NCBI GenBank assembly: GCA_026419785.1
Contig: JAODTK010001222.1
Span: forward strand, 1 to 64,000
Source of the DNA: Sclerodactyla briareus
Lineage: Eukaryota; Echinodermata; Holothuroidea; Dendrochirotida; Sclerodactylidae
Reading direction: 5' to 3'
Length of the DNA stretch: 64,000 bases
In this document: in pieces, positions 12,974 to 24,284 of the stretch
Position numbering within the stretch: the first letter of the stretch is position 1
Layout of the letters: each line of letters opens with the position of its first letter
Translations under genes and position numbers: made by a program
Notes under the pieces: generated by a model
Seen by the model: the letters and a program-made list of their open reading frames with translations, nothing else
Databases searched by the model: none
What the model was told of the DNA's origin: nothing

Positions 12974-14379
12974 CAAAAGATTAAACATTACTTGCAATGG
13001 AACCTTGGTACCAGTATACTCATTTGCAATCTGAAATTCAATGACCTCCCTGAACTCAGTGAGACCTCACTAAACATAGGTGATGTCTGTTTCCGAAGTT
13101 TGGAAGACGGAGACTCAGGTCTGTAGTCTCTTCCTCTGTTTGTTTTGGAATTGTGAAACTGCGGTTAACCAAAAAGCTTCCTATAGGCTATGTGTTTGTT
13201 TTTCATTCATCTCGAATTTAGCAGCATTTTTATCACATACTTCATGAAGTCACACATTGTCTCCCGTTCAATTAGTCAACTTTGTATTTCCATTATGTCC
13301 AAACGTCCCCTGACGCCCGATCCCTGATCACTCAATGTACTACCCACTACATTGCGAACCTCTCTCTGTTGGGAACCACTGCCAGAGACTGAGTAAAGTG
13401 GTGCGCATGCAGAACTATAGTTGGAGAGCGAAGTATAGATCAAACGCCTAAACCAGACACCTGTCTTCAGACTGATTTTTTCTGTTACTAACCAGTATGT
13501 CCTTCGAATGACACCATGAATAACAATTCCGAGAATTATATTTCAGAAGCATAAGCCCAACTGCTTAGGGTAGTCCAATACTGAAGTTATCCACTCCACG
13601 AACAAACATGGTTTAACGACGAGTACATATCCCACATTTTGGAGAACCGCACTTGTGCAGGTAGATGTTGCTCAAATTAATCAGCACAAAATCTTAACCC
13701 TACCATTGTTTTGAAAGTCTTGTTACGTCGTGAAGTTCGTGGACGTAACGTGCAACCATAACAACGGGAACCAATACGTGCTTTCCTATCACTTGCATAG
13801 AGTTAAAACAGCACATAACACACACAATACTAGCGGCTCGCGTAGTGGGGCAGAAGAAAAGGAGATCACCTAAAATCTTAAACTTACTCAGCTCCGTCGG
13901 CAGCCGTTTGCTAACGTATAATTGTATCACTAATCACCAAAACTTGCCCAACGGAGACCCTGACAGCTCTCGCCAGGCGTTGGATCCCCGTAGTGCACTG
14001 TTGAGCCATCCCTATTGTAGCCGAAGGGGCATGCTAACTTTAAAATTATAGGGCGTCCATAACGGTCCCTACGAAAAGTATCATTTTAGTTCACATTTTG
14101 CTCAAGGTAAGCCCACGAATTTTCGAGGTAAGCCACTAAGGGAAGGCAGTCAATATTGACATATACTCCGTGGGAGTATTTTTGGCCTGTTTACTGTCCA
14201 TGATTTAAACACATTGTCAAGGTCCCTGAGAATTGGATAGGTCTCACTACCATCCTGGGGAGAATTATGCTGTCCGGCCTAACAAATATGGACAAGGTTT
14301 ATAATATTGAGTTTCTTTTCATTCTCTTGTATTCATTTGGTACGATCATAACTACAATAAAATGATGTACTAATATGAG
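12974..14379. other. Shared stretch; no gene recognised
   Basis: Collinear with U3 48258-49859 and U2 29290-30930. U2 (29571-29816) and U3 (48590-48868) each have an 80-90 codon plus-strand frame here sharing LLLGTT and REYIN, but U1 does not keep it. I leave it as a weak hint only. Confidence 0.45.
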
Positions 14380-14507
14380 CAGGGATGTAATCGAGATCGG
14401 CTAGGCCGAGACCGAGACCAGCCTTCAAATCTGGTGTTTCCTTCTACGCTGTAGTATTGCCGGTCTCGGGAATAATTCAGACTGAACCGGTCTCGACTAC
14501 ATCGCTG
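14380..14507 (+). mobile_element. hAT-type MITE (U1 copy)
   Basis: 128 bp with terminal inverted repeats: the left end reads CAGGGATGTAATCGAG and the right end CTCGACTACATCGCTG. Ends of the CA...TG type with an 8-bp target duplication are usual for hAT elements. The duplication is imperfect here but exact in the U3 copy (49860-50016). The inner part is rich in GAGACCGG and folds back on itself. U2 has the empty site near 30940-30960 (gtactaccgtgagtttatta). Confidence 0.75.
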
Positions 14508-17095
14508 ACTGGTGAGTATTATTATGTACTTAATTTAACTTACGTGATATCGGCTTACAGTAAGCAGCAACGGTGAGTGCATATCATAGGCTACCAGGAA
14601 CCGTTTTTCCAACATTAAGTAGTTATATGTTGATATTCAAATATAGTTCGATTATTACAACCCCGGGTAACTTCATAGGAAGATATGATGAATAGTGGGT
14701 TTCACCTAATTAAGTGCGACGGAGAAGGCGATCTATGTCCTTTTGGGTAACATTAATGGAATGCGTATTCCCCCCGTTCGAATAAACGAGTGGATTGAAG
14801 ATATCAAAGCATTGAATTTCCTCCCTATTTTTTCATACTCATTTTTGTATGGTAATAAATAATTACCTTCAAATCACCGTCGATGGGGCAATTTATAACC
14901 GGAGTTATACCTATAAGGGTAAATAATATCCCCTGGGCCCTCTATATTTACACTGAAAGAATGTGTGTGTAGTATGCCAAACTGCATTCCTACCGAGAGG
15001 CAGCTCAACCTCAGGTGCACGCGCATGTCCATTCCGAAAATATCCGTGCAATTAATAATTGTATTATTTTTCTCTACTGCAATAACATAATAACAAAAGT
15101 GTCTCAAATCCTTTATCGGCAAGCAGGTCACACTCCTCGTATGTCCCACCATCGGGCATCGATGACCAGCTCTCTTATAAACGCTGAATATATATCTCAC
15201 ATTTGAAACAATATGATGGGAAAAATCTCCAGAAAACATACATATTGAGGAGATTTTTAAATTTCAATAAGGAGCATTAAATTTCCTACTTGAGGAGAGT
15301 TTTTGCTGAGAGAGTTGATCCCGCTCATGAATTATAGTTTGTTTTCATTCATATTTAACTTGTATGTGGGTTACGCATAGTGATTACAAGTCCCTATCTT
15401 TGCGGTCAGGTTCAAGCGTTTGAGATCCAGATAGGTCAAGATCTGTAAACCATGTTAACCCATGCAACATTGGAATTGCAAAATTCGTTGATTGCTGATT
15501 GAGTCAGATCCATATCTGAGGAGGGTGTTTAGGCCTCTTGCCTGGCGCCATTCCTCAAAAATACTCTGACCACCACTTGTTACGGACTACTCTGGGTGTA
15601 AGCATTGTAGACCACAGATAATAGCATAAATACCGACACGCCAGTTGAGCCATTTACAACAAATAGTCGTCCATAACATGGAATCTTCTACTGCGTCCAC
15701 ATCCGGTATGACAGCTAAGAACCATAGATATTGCGCAAATGAAAACTGAAAAGTAGGATACTGCAACTCTCCAACATCACTCCACGCACATAAGTGCACT
15801 GACATATATTATCGTGCTAGCATGGGGCACTTGATCACGCTACAATTCAGTACTAAGACACGTGCACATTCCACAACCCTGTACCCATTAGTTCATCCGC
15901 ACCGACTGGGAAAGCTACCGATTCTCGGAACTTCTTGGATTCCTGACGTGCATCCCAGTGCACAATACCTTCGGATGACACAGCCCGCAACAGCAATACA
16001 GTCCCCAACACAACAATGAAGAATATGTGTAGTCCAAATACTACCTGCCTAACTTTAACTGTCGATTTGACATATAACTCTAACGTTCAAATTTACCTCA
16101 ACACGAATATGAATTACATCACTCATATACTGTCAGCTTATCACCCACTGAAAACTAATACGCCCGTACATAAACCACTGGCGAGGTGTCACATCACCCC
16201 CATATCATTATCTTTCATGACTGGGCTAACGTCATCCTTAATAAGCTGCACCGAACCGCCGCAAACGTAACGCTTCCCACGAGGAAATGACTACACAGCG
16301 CCCCCCCCTGATATAATGATTGAACAACAGAACCGAATCGGACTCTCAATGTAATCCAGTGCATATTTACGAAATCTCTTCTAATTCTCCGCTACTGAAA
16401 AACTCATTTTTGGAGAACGCATAATACCATAAACTGTGCAGCACAATCGCAGAGGGACGCGTCGTCAGAACAAGCGATGGGACACTGAGTGGTTGAAGAC
16501 ACCAAAATTCCAGTTCACAATATCTCTTTCTATTCATATGTATAGGCAGAACTGCCAGTGTCTCGCGAGTCGTTTACATTAATGCGGCAACAACCAACCA
16601 TGAGTTTATTAAATTGGCCAATCAGTTTCATCTCTTTCATCTTTCCCCTTTGTACTTCATATCTTCCCGGGTGTCTTTATGACGATCAATGCAAGAACTT
16701 TCGCAACTTTGTGAAAGAGACGTGCTCCCATCTCCTCCGGCGACACTTAGTTGCTGGCCCTACGCAGGAGTGATGTAACCCTTCACAGACAGCCGCCCCC
16801 CCCCCCCCCCGCCTGCTATGAACTGACAACTTGAGGCAGTTGTATAACTGAACACGTATCTCTTCGAGTCACAATGGTTCATTCCGAGTGACAGCCTTTT
16901 ACTTTGGTTTTCGCAGGACGTAATTGGACATTCCTGGCTTGCCCAAGATAGTGGGTATAGTGCGCAACGAAAACTTCCCAGATTGCTGAAAAAGAGGTAT
17001 TGAGGGTGGGCGAGAGGGAATATCAGTTCTATTGTCCAAGGCAAGCAGGGAGAGTCGTACTGTTTTATATTAATCGCTCACTGTGGTATTCGATA
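14508..17095. other. Shared stretch; no gene recognised
   Basis: Collinear with U2 30960-33370 and U3 50025-52910. Minus-strand frames at 14874-15239 and 16760-17044 have partly similar frames in U2 and U3, but each copy shifts, so coding is not shown. A run of 15 C lies at 16796-16810, and its U3 counterpart has 14 C at 52590-52603. Confidence 0.45.
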
Positions 17096-17281
17096 TCACA
17101 TCGCTATCAGCGTTGAACATGTTCTTCTAACTAAACTTTCTATCGAGATATCTGCGTATAAATTGGATGGCTCTCCCTCCGGATGTCGTTTCCCCCGTTT
17201 CTTATGGTTGTGTAGGAACGCGCCTCTTCGCCCCGCGGGCAGTTGCCCGCGACCCACGCATGCTTGTCTCCTGAATTGCAT
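17096..17281 (-). CDS. Conserved basic segment with tyrosine motif (U1 copy)
   Basis: This is the U1 counterpart of the minus-strand segments at 33373-33881 (U2) and 52914-53324 (U3). The frame reads through an Arg-rich, Pro/Gly-containing stretch (GQLPAGRRG) to KRHPEGEPSNLYADIS. U2 has the same frame with RERHSKKETPTLYAGIS. Retention of one frame across two copies that otherwise differ by many indels suggests coding. The upstream half present in U2 and U3 is deleted in U1. Basic composition and a terminal LYA(D/G)I tyrosine motif would fit a cytoplasmic tail. No family is recognised. Confidence 0.25.
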   Translation of the reverse strand: MQFRRQACVGRGQLPAGRRGAFLHNHKKRGKRHPEGEPSNLYADISIESLVRRTCSTLIAM

Positions 17282-17744
17282 CTTCGCTATGATATACGTA
17301 GGTTTCCTTGATATTAATCGCCCATTGTGATATGACAGCGGATGGGAATTGTTATTCTCGAATTTGTCAATGAAAACTACTGATTCAGGGATCGTATGAA
17401 ATCCGTGTTGTGGGAATTTTAGAAGCGGGGCTCTGTCAAACTAGAACTTGAGTGTCAGAATGAGAATCAAGCAACTTATATATTTGCCGTATTGCCTTGC
17501 CCCGCCTCCCCCTCTACCAGTCTTCGTTTCGCAGGGTTAGGATTGCAACAATAATGTGAAAAACAATATATAAAGCGATAATTTTCTCCAGAGAACTGGA
17601 TCGGTATACGTCACTTTTTTTTATTATTATATCACACGTGGCTGCAACGACTCCACATGCAATTGATTGAAACATTCACTCCATTCAACTTGAGTCTATA
17701 AAAAACAGCATGTCACCGTGTGGATCGACGAGGGGGTGAACAAT
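17282..17744. other. Shared noncoding stretch
   Basis: Matches U3 53630-54005 and U2 34195-34660. Relative to both, U1 lacks about 530 bp at about 17320. Nothing gene-like is seen. Confidence 0.5.
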
Positions 17745-18605
17745 ATTGCCTAAGCAAATGAGGAACCCCCAAGCACAAGAAACTAAAAGAAAGAAGAGAG
17801 ATCCAGCTGGTTGATTTTACTCTTGAAACCGCTGGAGATCAGGCAGGTGGGCATACCATCCCGTGGAAAGCCTAGTTTTCCAGACACCCGAAGTGCGAGG
17901 AAAAAAAGAGCTGGAGCATAGATTTCGGTGCGAGGAAGGGGGAGATGCAAACCCAAGACGGTGGCTTGGAGGAAGAAAGAATAGAGAGTATGGCGAGTGA
18001 GAGTAACATCGAGTAAAGCGGAACAGCATCCCCAAGCGCAAGAAGAACATTGTCCATAAAAGTAGCGGTTTAAAAGGAGACAGAGAGATGATACAGATCT
18101 GCGATGGCGTAGAGGCTGAAGAGGCGTGTGAAGTGAGGAAGTAAGATGCTCATCTTGATGAGACAAATGGCCTCCTCCTGGATACGATATCAAGGACACG
18201 AGGGGGAGGCCGAAGCCCCACCCATATATGGACAACCATATTCCATAGTAAGCGAATGGCTTTGGGCCTAGAAGTAGCGGTTGTGAGGTGAATATTTACT
18301 TGCACGAAATAAGAAGCCCAACTTTCTCGAAGCATTAGAGGGATAGACTTGATATGAGAGTTCCAGGACAGTTTGTTGCTGATTTCCATTACACAACGGA
18401 TTATTACGAAAGGTTATTGACAAAAGTGTTAGCTTGAGACTCGTGGCATCCTGGCCGGAGAGCCATCAGGTTACCAGCGGACGGAATTAGTACAGAAATT
18501 CTGCGGACACAGATTTAGCCAAGCGACCCAAAATGAACACTTACCAGAAGGGAGGAGGAGCACCCCCACACGTGAAAATCGACAGAGCAGTAGATCCCTC
18601 TGTAA
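17745..18605 (-). mobile_element. Jockey-like LINE remnant (U1)
   Basis: The minus strand encodes the C-terminal part of a jockey-clade LINE reverse transcriptase: HRRSVSSLCLLLNRYFYGQC, then an FFLALRVSGKLGFPR segment (usual form FFPRTSRLWNSLP), then SSGFKSKINQLDL. Bases 18420-18600 match U3 55600-55760, which belong upstream of the RT core, so about 945 bp including the catalytic region are deleted in U1. The element is also 5'-truncated. The same insertion is longer in U3 (54013-55870), and U2 has the empty site near 34660-34740, which shows that it is an insertion. Confidence 0.8.
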
Positions 18606-18985
18606 GGAAAGAGAAGAAAGTAGAGAAAAAAAAAAAAACAGATGTGACTAGCTCAACTACAGTTACAACAATTCATATCGTATCAATTGAAAAATAGACC
18701 AAAAGTCGTATCGAAGAGTAATCGCTGTGTTCAAATGTTTCGAGAATTTCACTTATAGGCTATCCCAAAATAATCTGCTGGAAAAAAAAATCCTATTGAA
18801 CGCAGCGGCTACAAGTCCATGCCATGTCTATAAGCGAACGGAGCGACATTCACGTCGGGTTATGTTTTATAATTTACCGTAGTTTAGGACTGTCAAAAAG
18901 AGGGCCTGGTATGTGGTTGGTAGCAGTAAAGTGAATAAAAATTGGCAACCACAAATATGGTGCAAGACCAAAAGTACAACAGTGA

Positions 18986-19418
18986 AGGTGTGCTTGCATT
19001 CCTCGAGCTCTTGCCTTCCACACCGCGAGCAAACATTTAGAGCGTTTGGTGGTTATATAGCAATGGTTGAATAACAGTGTTCATTCAATCTCAACATGGA
19101 CAGAGTAAGTGGAAACGAACAAGGGTGCTGATGCCTTCATTTTGTTGGACAAAAATGGCCCGTGCAAACGGCAGTGGGGACATAAACATCAATACCCAGA
19201 GATGTCAATTTGGAGAGTACAACCGCCTCATGGAAGATCTGAGACAAGGTCAGCACGATTTAGTTATATTCCATATGGTTTTACCTGTCATGCCGCGTAG
19301 TATTGTGCAGTTCTTCAAAGACTTTCGCTCTCTCGTCACTATTTGAGAAGTGAGGGTGAGTTTTCCTCCACAGAATCTCCCTTTCCGGTCACTAAACTTA
19401 GGAAAACTTCAGTACTGA
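18986..19418 (+). mobile_element. PIF/Harbinger element, right part missing (U2)
   Basis: Homologous to the left 430 bp of the complete element at 58606-59294 in U4, inserted at the same place after acaacagtga. The plus strand keeps part of the transposase N-terminal region, with the phrase corresponding to FGEYHHLMEDLRQ near 19200-19250. At about 19418 the sequence jumps to the unit's middle block (homologous to 5171 in U1), so one deletion removed the right TIR and the whole left block with its TA tract. Confidence 0.75.
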
Positions 19419-20520
19419 CGGAATCGAATTTCCCCTCAGAAAAAAAAACATATTGTTTCCCTTCGCGGCCAAATGTGGGGGTTTAGCCTCCCTTAGCTGG
19501 ATCCATCTGCCTCTATATAAAATTTGTGAACATTTAATGAAATCTGGCTGTATTTTGCAATGTATTTTTCTTCGAAATATTCCCTGTCTGTTATGAAATG
19601 GGATTTCATCCTGTTGACCAGTATGCCTGAGGACCGGGTCAGACTCCAGAGGCTGGAAAATTTGATGATGCCTTTGTGGGTGGTTGTTAGCTGCAAAACG
19701 TGGTTTGGTGCTTGGTAATACATGCTCTTGGCTCTAGAAAGAGGAGTGGAGTGGAGGGTTACCGGTTTGCCCATTTGTGGCCAATGAGTATTTATTTTGA
19801 CTAAGTTAGGGCAATAACATCGATGTGAAGTTCAACTAACTTCTTCGGCTAGGCCAGCTATAGCCTACGCCTAGGCTAGTCTGACTGTGTAAAAAGGTAA
19901 ATAATTTCACACTGCTAGCTGTAACAACAGCCTTAGGATAGGCTAAATTCGGAATGATTGAATAATATTATAGCCATGTCTTACCTGGATGGACTATGAG
20001 ATTATTGTTGAGAATTAAGGGTGGGGTTAGCCTAAGGTTAGATCCCAAGTACTATCGTTATCAACCACCTAAACCTAACCCTGATCCTCACCAACACAAC
20101 CTTACCCCTAATCCCTACACAGTAACAGTCTATCACTAATTTGATACATGGTTTTTTTATATACCATAACGTAAACCTGTACGCTAATTCGCGTGGTAGC
20201 CGATGTTGCGTGGTACGATGTTCCCACCGCCTATGAGTCTCGAGATCCAGGTATGTCTTGCTCTGATTTGAATTATGTGGTAACTAATTTGGAGAATCAT
20301 TGAATATCACATTCCACCCCCCCCCCCCCCCTACTCAGTCATGCTGTCGATAGACCAGTTGGGATATTAAATTAAAATTCCAACATTATAATAAAATTCA
20401 CTGAGTAAAGTTGGAAAAACGGATGTTTTGAGACTTTTGTCTTATCTCCTTCATCGAAGAAAAAAAACAGGTTGTTCGTTCCAAATTCCAAATTTGGCAA
20501 TTTTCGCTAACTAAATACAA

Positions 20521-20686
20521 CACTGTGAAGAAACGCGGTTAATTTTGACCAAGCATTGGGTTGAACTCCTACCTACCCTATTTCTAGGTCGAAATTTCCG
20601 ATCCAAATTATGGTCAATTTGACCCAAATGGGTACATTTTGACCCAGAAATGAGGTTTAGTTCCCAATGACACCGCCTTTTACAGT
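20521..20686 (+). mobile_element. Small TIR element with GACCCA motifs (U2)
   Basis: About 166 bp present here and at 62257-62424 (U4), with a clean empty site in U1 at 6325-6340. The ends are imperfect inverted repeats: left CACTGTGAAG...CGCGGT, right ACACCGCC...ACAGTA. The interior has inverted GGTCAAATTGACC and repeated GACCCA motifs. No coding capacity. The superfamily and target duplication are not resolved. Confidence 0.5.
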
Positions 20687-20939
20687 AAAGGAAACAGCAT
20701 ATTTCGTTACTTCCTGCTTGTAAGGAATCTCAAATTATTAAGTTATCGTTTTGTAATCACTAACATCTTTAACACAGTAGAAATAGGCCGAAAATGGCCT
20801 TTTCATGATTATGAAGAAGAAATGTGTCCAATTTGGAGAGTGTCGTGTACCCAAACGTGTTGCTTTGTAAAACTATTTTAGGAGGTGTGCAAAATTTGAC
20901 CATGTTCGTCTACCGCAAAGTGGAGAATTTGCAAAAAAA

Positions 20940-21070
20940 ACATAAAAAATATAGACGGACACAGGGGATACACACGTCACGTACACACGCACATGCACGC
21001 GCGCGCGCGCGCCCGCAAAACGCACACACGGCAAAAACACACAAACGGACACCATTGCGAGTACACCTCT
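20940..21070 (+). repeat. CA/CG-rich microsatellite
   Basis: CA-rich tract with a run of alternating CG (GCGCGCGCGCGCGC near 21000-21012), a potential Z-DNA former. It is the U2 counterpart of 7785-7905. Confidence 0.8.
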
Positions 21071-21184
21071 TGCTGGACCACTGAACACCCTGGGGCAAAC
21101 CCTACCTATTAGAGTACACCTGAGTGATTACGTCTCTAATACCACGGTGCTTACTATAGCAACCGTTGACTATTAGTAGTAGGA

Positions 21185-21700
21185 GTAGTAGGTTAGCCTC
21201 GTCTATCCGACATGTCAAGTGATCAATCTCCGCCACGTTATCACGATCTTGCAGCAAGGTTTATTGCTTCCTCGAAAATGTAATTTTGATTGTTCCTTGA
21301 AATGCGATTTGATTTTTGCGAGCAGAGTAGTCACAGTTCTCCCACCTGGCTTAGTAGTATGTCTTAATGCTTCACTCAGAGCGCATCTTCGCTGGAGCTT
21401 CTTCTGGAGTCTCGCGACCTGACCAAAAAATCTCAAAGTCTATGTGCTACAAACGGAAAAGACCAAGATTTGATTGGTCACATCATAGAGTTAGTCGTTT
21501 GGTATCCAATGGGTTATTGGTCCATCTTATTTTGAGAACATTGCGGAGAAGTCTTCTTTGAAAGGCAATTTTGTGATCAAGATCTTCCGTTGTACCCCAC
21601 CCAGTCACAATTTATACAAGAAAATACTCTGTATAAGGGCATCGAAATCCGGAGTTCGGAAGTTGATGCTTTGTACTTATTCGTCTGCTATTGCACATCA
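21185..21700 (-). mobile_element. LINE C-terminal fragment (U2 only)
   Basis: This stretch has no counterpart in the other units and lies where U1 and U3 have 8116-8560. The minus strand at 21436-21215 reads FFGQVARL near its start, then a short basic stretch, and ends with ITWRRLIT. LINE ORF2 C-termini commonly have a FGHVARL motif and later a W(R/E)xL(I/V) motif, so this is probably the tail of a LINE ORF2. No RT core is seen. The rest of the block (21440-21700) is unrecognised. Confidence 0.45.
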
Positions 21701-22017
21701 AATTTCAAATGACCTCCGGTGACCCTAAAATAACCCCCTTCTCCCTTATTCCAGAATCGAGGTAATTCACATTCAGAAGTGGTGTAAACTAGAACGATTT
21801 TCAGGAATTCTGATCATGACGACTGCAAAATGATCTTCATCAAAGCTTTTGATAAGGTTCCTCTTGAGCGTCCCTTGGCTTTTAAAATTTATTTTAAAAG
21901 TTTTGCATTAAAGGGAAATGTCCTTGAGTGGATCCGTCAGTGGCTTCTCCAGACCAGAACAACGAGGTTGTCATCAAGGGGCGTTAGTTTTCCTCGGCAA
22001 AAGATGGCATAAAGTAC

Positions 22018-22349
22018 ATGGTCGCCTTGAGTCGCCTTGTTATCCTGATTGTGTTAGTGAAACCCAGTAATCCAAGCTTGAGTAGTACGGTAAGTATCTC
22101 TTAGTATTCACCGCATCAGGATTATGGTTTGTGTTTATTGCCGCCGCCAACACGGTCGCCCCCATTAGAAAGTAATTGAATTTTGCCCCGTCGACAAAAA
22201 AAAAAAAAAAATGATCGGATGGGGTTTTCAAATTGAATTGGGCGTCGCCGAAGACTGGGCCCACTTATTTGCAATGATTGTTTTGGCGAAGTTTATGCGA
22301 AAAAAACAAGCAAAAAAACTGCCAAACGTAAACTCTATGCCATTTTCGC
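22018..22349 (-). mobile_element. MITE-like element, inverted copy inside the LINE
   Basis: The reverse complement of this stretch matches 23961-24284 over its whole length, including the poly-A/T run, the GGCGGCGGCAA-like run and atcctgatgcggtgatact. It interrupts the RT domain between the LEWIRQWL region and the SILGPLTF region, which are only about 55 bp apart in U4. With the direct copy it forms an inverted repeat with arms about 1.6 kb apart. Confidence 0.7.
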
Positions 22350-22690
22350 ACGAAATTAGTTTTATAGATGTGTTATTGCAGAACTCATCCTTTACTCCAG
22401 GAACCCGAGTGGTGTTTCCCGCAAGATCCATTCTCGGGCCCTTAACATTTTCTGGCGTATATTGACGAATCACCGAAGATCCGGTTGCATTCCTTCCAGA
22501 GTTGGGAAAAGTTTTGCAGACGATACCAAGTTGTACGGGAGTTTTGCTTCGAACGATGTGTTGGCAATTGTCCAAAGGATCTTGATAATCTCCTAATGGT
22601 CTTTCGATTGGCAATGTTTTTCAATGCGATAAGTGCAAAGTTTATGCATGTTGGTTTCCTCCACAATCGCACGCTTCTTTCATTTTAACT

Positions 22691-23235
22691 AGGCAAATTA
22701 TCTGGTACTATGTCCTATATTGAAGGACAGAAGAGAATTATCCATGTTGTTTAACTACTTACTGCTTCTCGAATTTTTAATAATATAATAATTTTCTACT
22801 GAGTACTGTGAACAATACTGCGCTGCACTAAATGAGTTATAAAGATGTGGTTAATTGCATACAGAGCAATGCAAGACATTCATTGCATACAGAACTCATT
22901 CTTACTCCAGGAAACCACGAGGTACAACTTAGAAATAAGGCAATAACGCCCAAATAACAGAATTGTGTATGAGAATAGCTTTGTTTTTCGTGTCTGCACT
23001 TATCTAAAAAATGGTACTCTAGATGACTTACTATAGGTAGTTAATTTTTTATTATTTTCCCATTCATTTTTTTACTCTCATACCTCTGAATGTCTTCCAT
23101 TTTAAATATATTAACATTAATCACATATTTTAATTTGTATTATATATACGATGAGATGTTCTGTTTTAAATTGTATATATATTTATATGAAAGCAAATAA
23201 ATAAAAAAAATAAATAAATTAAAAAAACGAAAAGA
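22691..23235 (+). mobile_element. 3' end of a second retroelement inserted in the LINE
   Basis: Homologous to U4 63470-64000. It contains the phrase ETTRYNLRNK (a YNLRN motif found near the C-terminus of some LINE proteins) near 22910-22945, followed by an AT-rich 3' region and a tail of AAATAAATAAAA type. In U2 the first LINE resumes after the tail, so this is a 5'-truncated insertion with a simple-repeat tail. The family is not resolved. Confidence 0.55.
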
Positions 23236-23960
23236 GAAAAGGATTCTCGGTGCTTCATTTTCATCCTTTTTTTAACCTCTAAGCAGTGTGCTGAGCTGTG
23301 AGGAAAGGTAATGGATTATCGGCTTGATTAGCCGTCACTGTTCAGTTCCCTTGATAAAGATATTGTCACGGTTGTTCAAGCAGCTGGTCGACCTCACCTT
23401 TTCTCGAAAGACAAGAAGGTAATTGAAGACGTTCAGCGGAGGGCACAGATTAATTCAATCTCTTAAAGATTTACCTTACGGAGAGGAATTAGGCGTCTCG
23501 GTCTAAACTTCGATGAACGGAGGCGAATTCGAGGTGATTCGGTTCAGGTTTTTAAAATGTTCATGGTTTCGAGGGACCGTTCCTTCCACTACTTTTTGAG
23601 TTTTCCAACGTTACCACCAATAGGGTTCATTGCTCAATGGCTTTCAGCACGGGTAAACGCTGTATATTGGACATTCGGGAATATCTCTTCTCCCAGAGAG
23701 TTTTTGAGTGGAAAGCCTTCCTGAAAATGTTGGTCTGTTAAGAGTGGCATGTCATGCAAGAAACAGGTCTTGAATTTATTTTCCAAGAATTGTGGGCGAA
23801 TCTTGAACATCTTGGTTGTTCTCTCTTTCGGATGTCGTGGCCTCGCGGACTTTCATTGCGGGATTTTGTCCTTCCGACACCCTTTTTAAAACCAAACATA
23901 TCCGGACCGAATTTTGCCCACACTCAATAGTTCCCGTTAAAATCTGGCAAAGCATACAAG

Positions 23961-24284
23961 GCGGAAAAATGGCATAAAGTACAGTATGGCAGTTTTTTTT
24001 TTTTACGGTCATCTAACCACTTGCCTCCAAAACAAGATCTGCAAATGAACGTGGCGACCCAGTCATTAGGCGGACGCCCAATTGCGATTTGAAACACCCA
24101 TCCGATCATTTTTTTTTTTTGTCGTCGGCAAAATTCAATTACTCTCTAATGGTGACGACAGGTGGCGGCGGCAATCACAGCGAACACAAAACTATATCCT
24201 GATGCGGTGATACTGATAGATACTTACGATTAGCGGTCGAGTACTGGGTATCTGACATAATCAGGATAAGGACAAAAGCGACCA
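23961..24284 (+). mobile_element. MITE-like element, direct copy (U2)
   Basis: Homologous in position and sequence to U1 8770-9086 and U3 44755-45054, and inverted to 22018-22349. It starts near gcggaaaaatggcataaagt and ends near ggacaaaagcgacca. No coding capacity. Confidence 0.55.

Larger units (their letters stand above)
1..18605 (+). repeat. Tandem unit U1 (a-type)
   Basis: First copy of the long tandem unit. Its start (from about base 25, reading ctaatatcgcagttctttct) matches U3 near 38640 and U4 near 57000, and the match to U3 continues in order to about 18.6 kb. At about 18605 a jockey-like LINE remnant is joined directly to sequence that lies about 1.2 kb inside the unit in U4 (58230), so the true unit boundary is deleted here. 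U1 carries the a-type insertions: the hAT MITE at 14380 and the jockey-like LINE at 17.7-18.6 kb. It lacks the Harbinger and CR1/L2-like insertions of U2 and U4. Confidence 0.8.
19419..21184. other. Middle block of U2; no gene recognised
   Basis: Collinear with U1 5171-8000 and U4 61379-62850. Contains a CCTAA-like tract (20065-20120), a C-run (20318-20332), the 168-bp TIR element and a CA/CG-rich microsatellite. Confidence 0.6.
21832..23895 (+). mobile_element. CR1/L2-like LINE with two nested insertions (U2)
   Basis: A non-LTR reverse transcriptase on the plus strand. The 5' end is truncated inside the RT domain (KAFDKVPLERP, then LEWIRQWL). After a MITE copy (22018-22349) and about 75 bp of other sequence, the RT resumes at 22425 with SILGPLTF and an intact FADDTKLYG catalytic box at 22512-22538. 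At about 22690 it is broken again by a second retroelement with an A/T-rich tail. From about 23290 to 23800 the C-terminal part follows: LDKDIVT, RPHL, VIEDVQRRA, LRRLGLNFDE-like and FSQRV motifs. Left and right junctions (aaaatgatc and ccggaccgaatttt) meet in the empty sites of U1 (about 8725) and U3 (about 44705). It is a dead copy. Confidence 0.8.

Noticed and set aside
14874-15239. 121-codon minus-strand frame in U1, with related frames in U2 and U3
   Set aside because: Each copy is open in a different frame over part of its length, and a consensus frame is not clear. Possible but unsupported.
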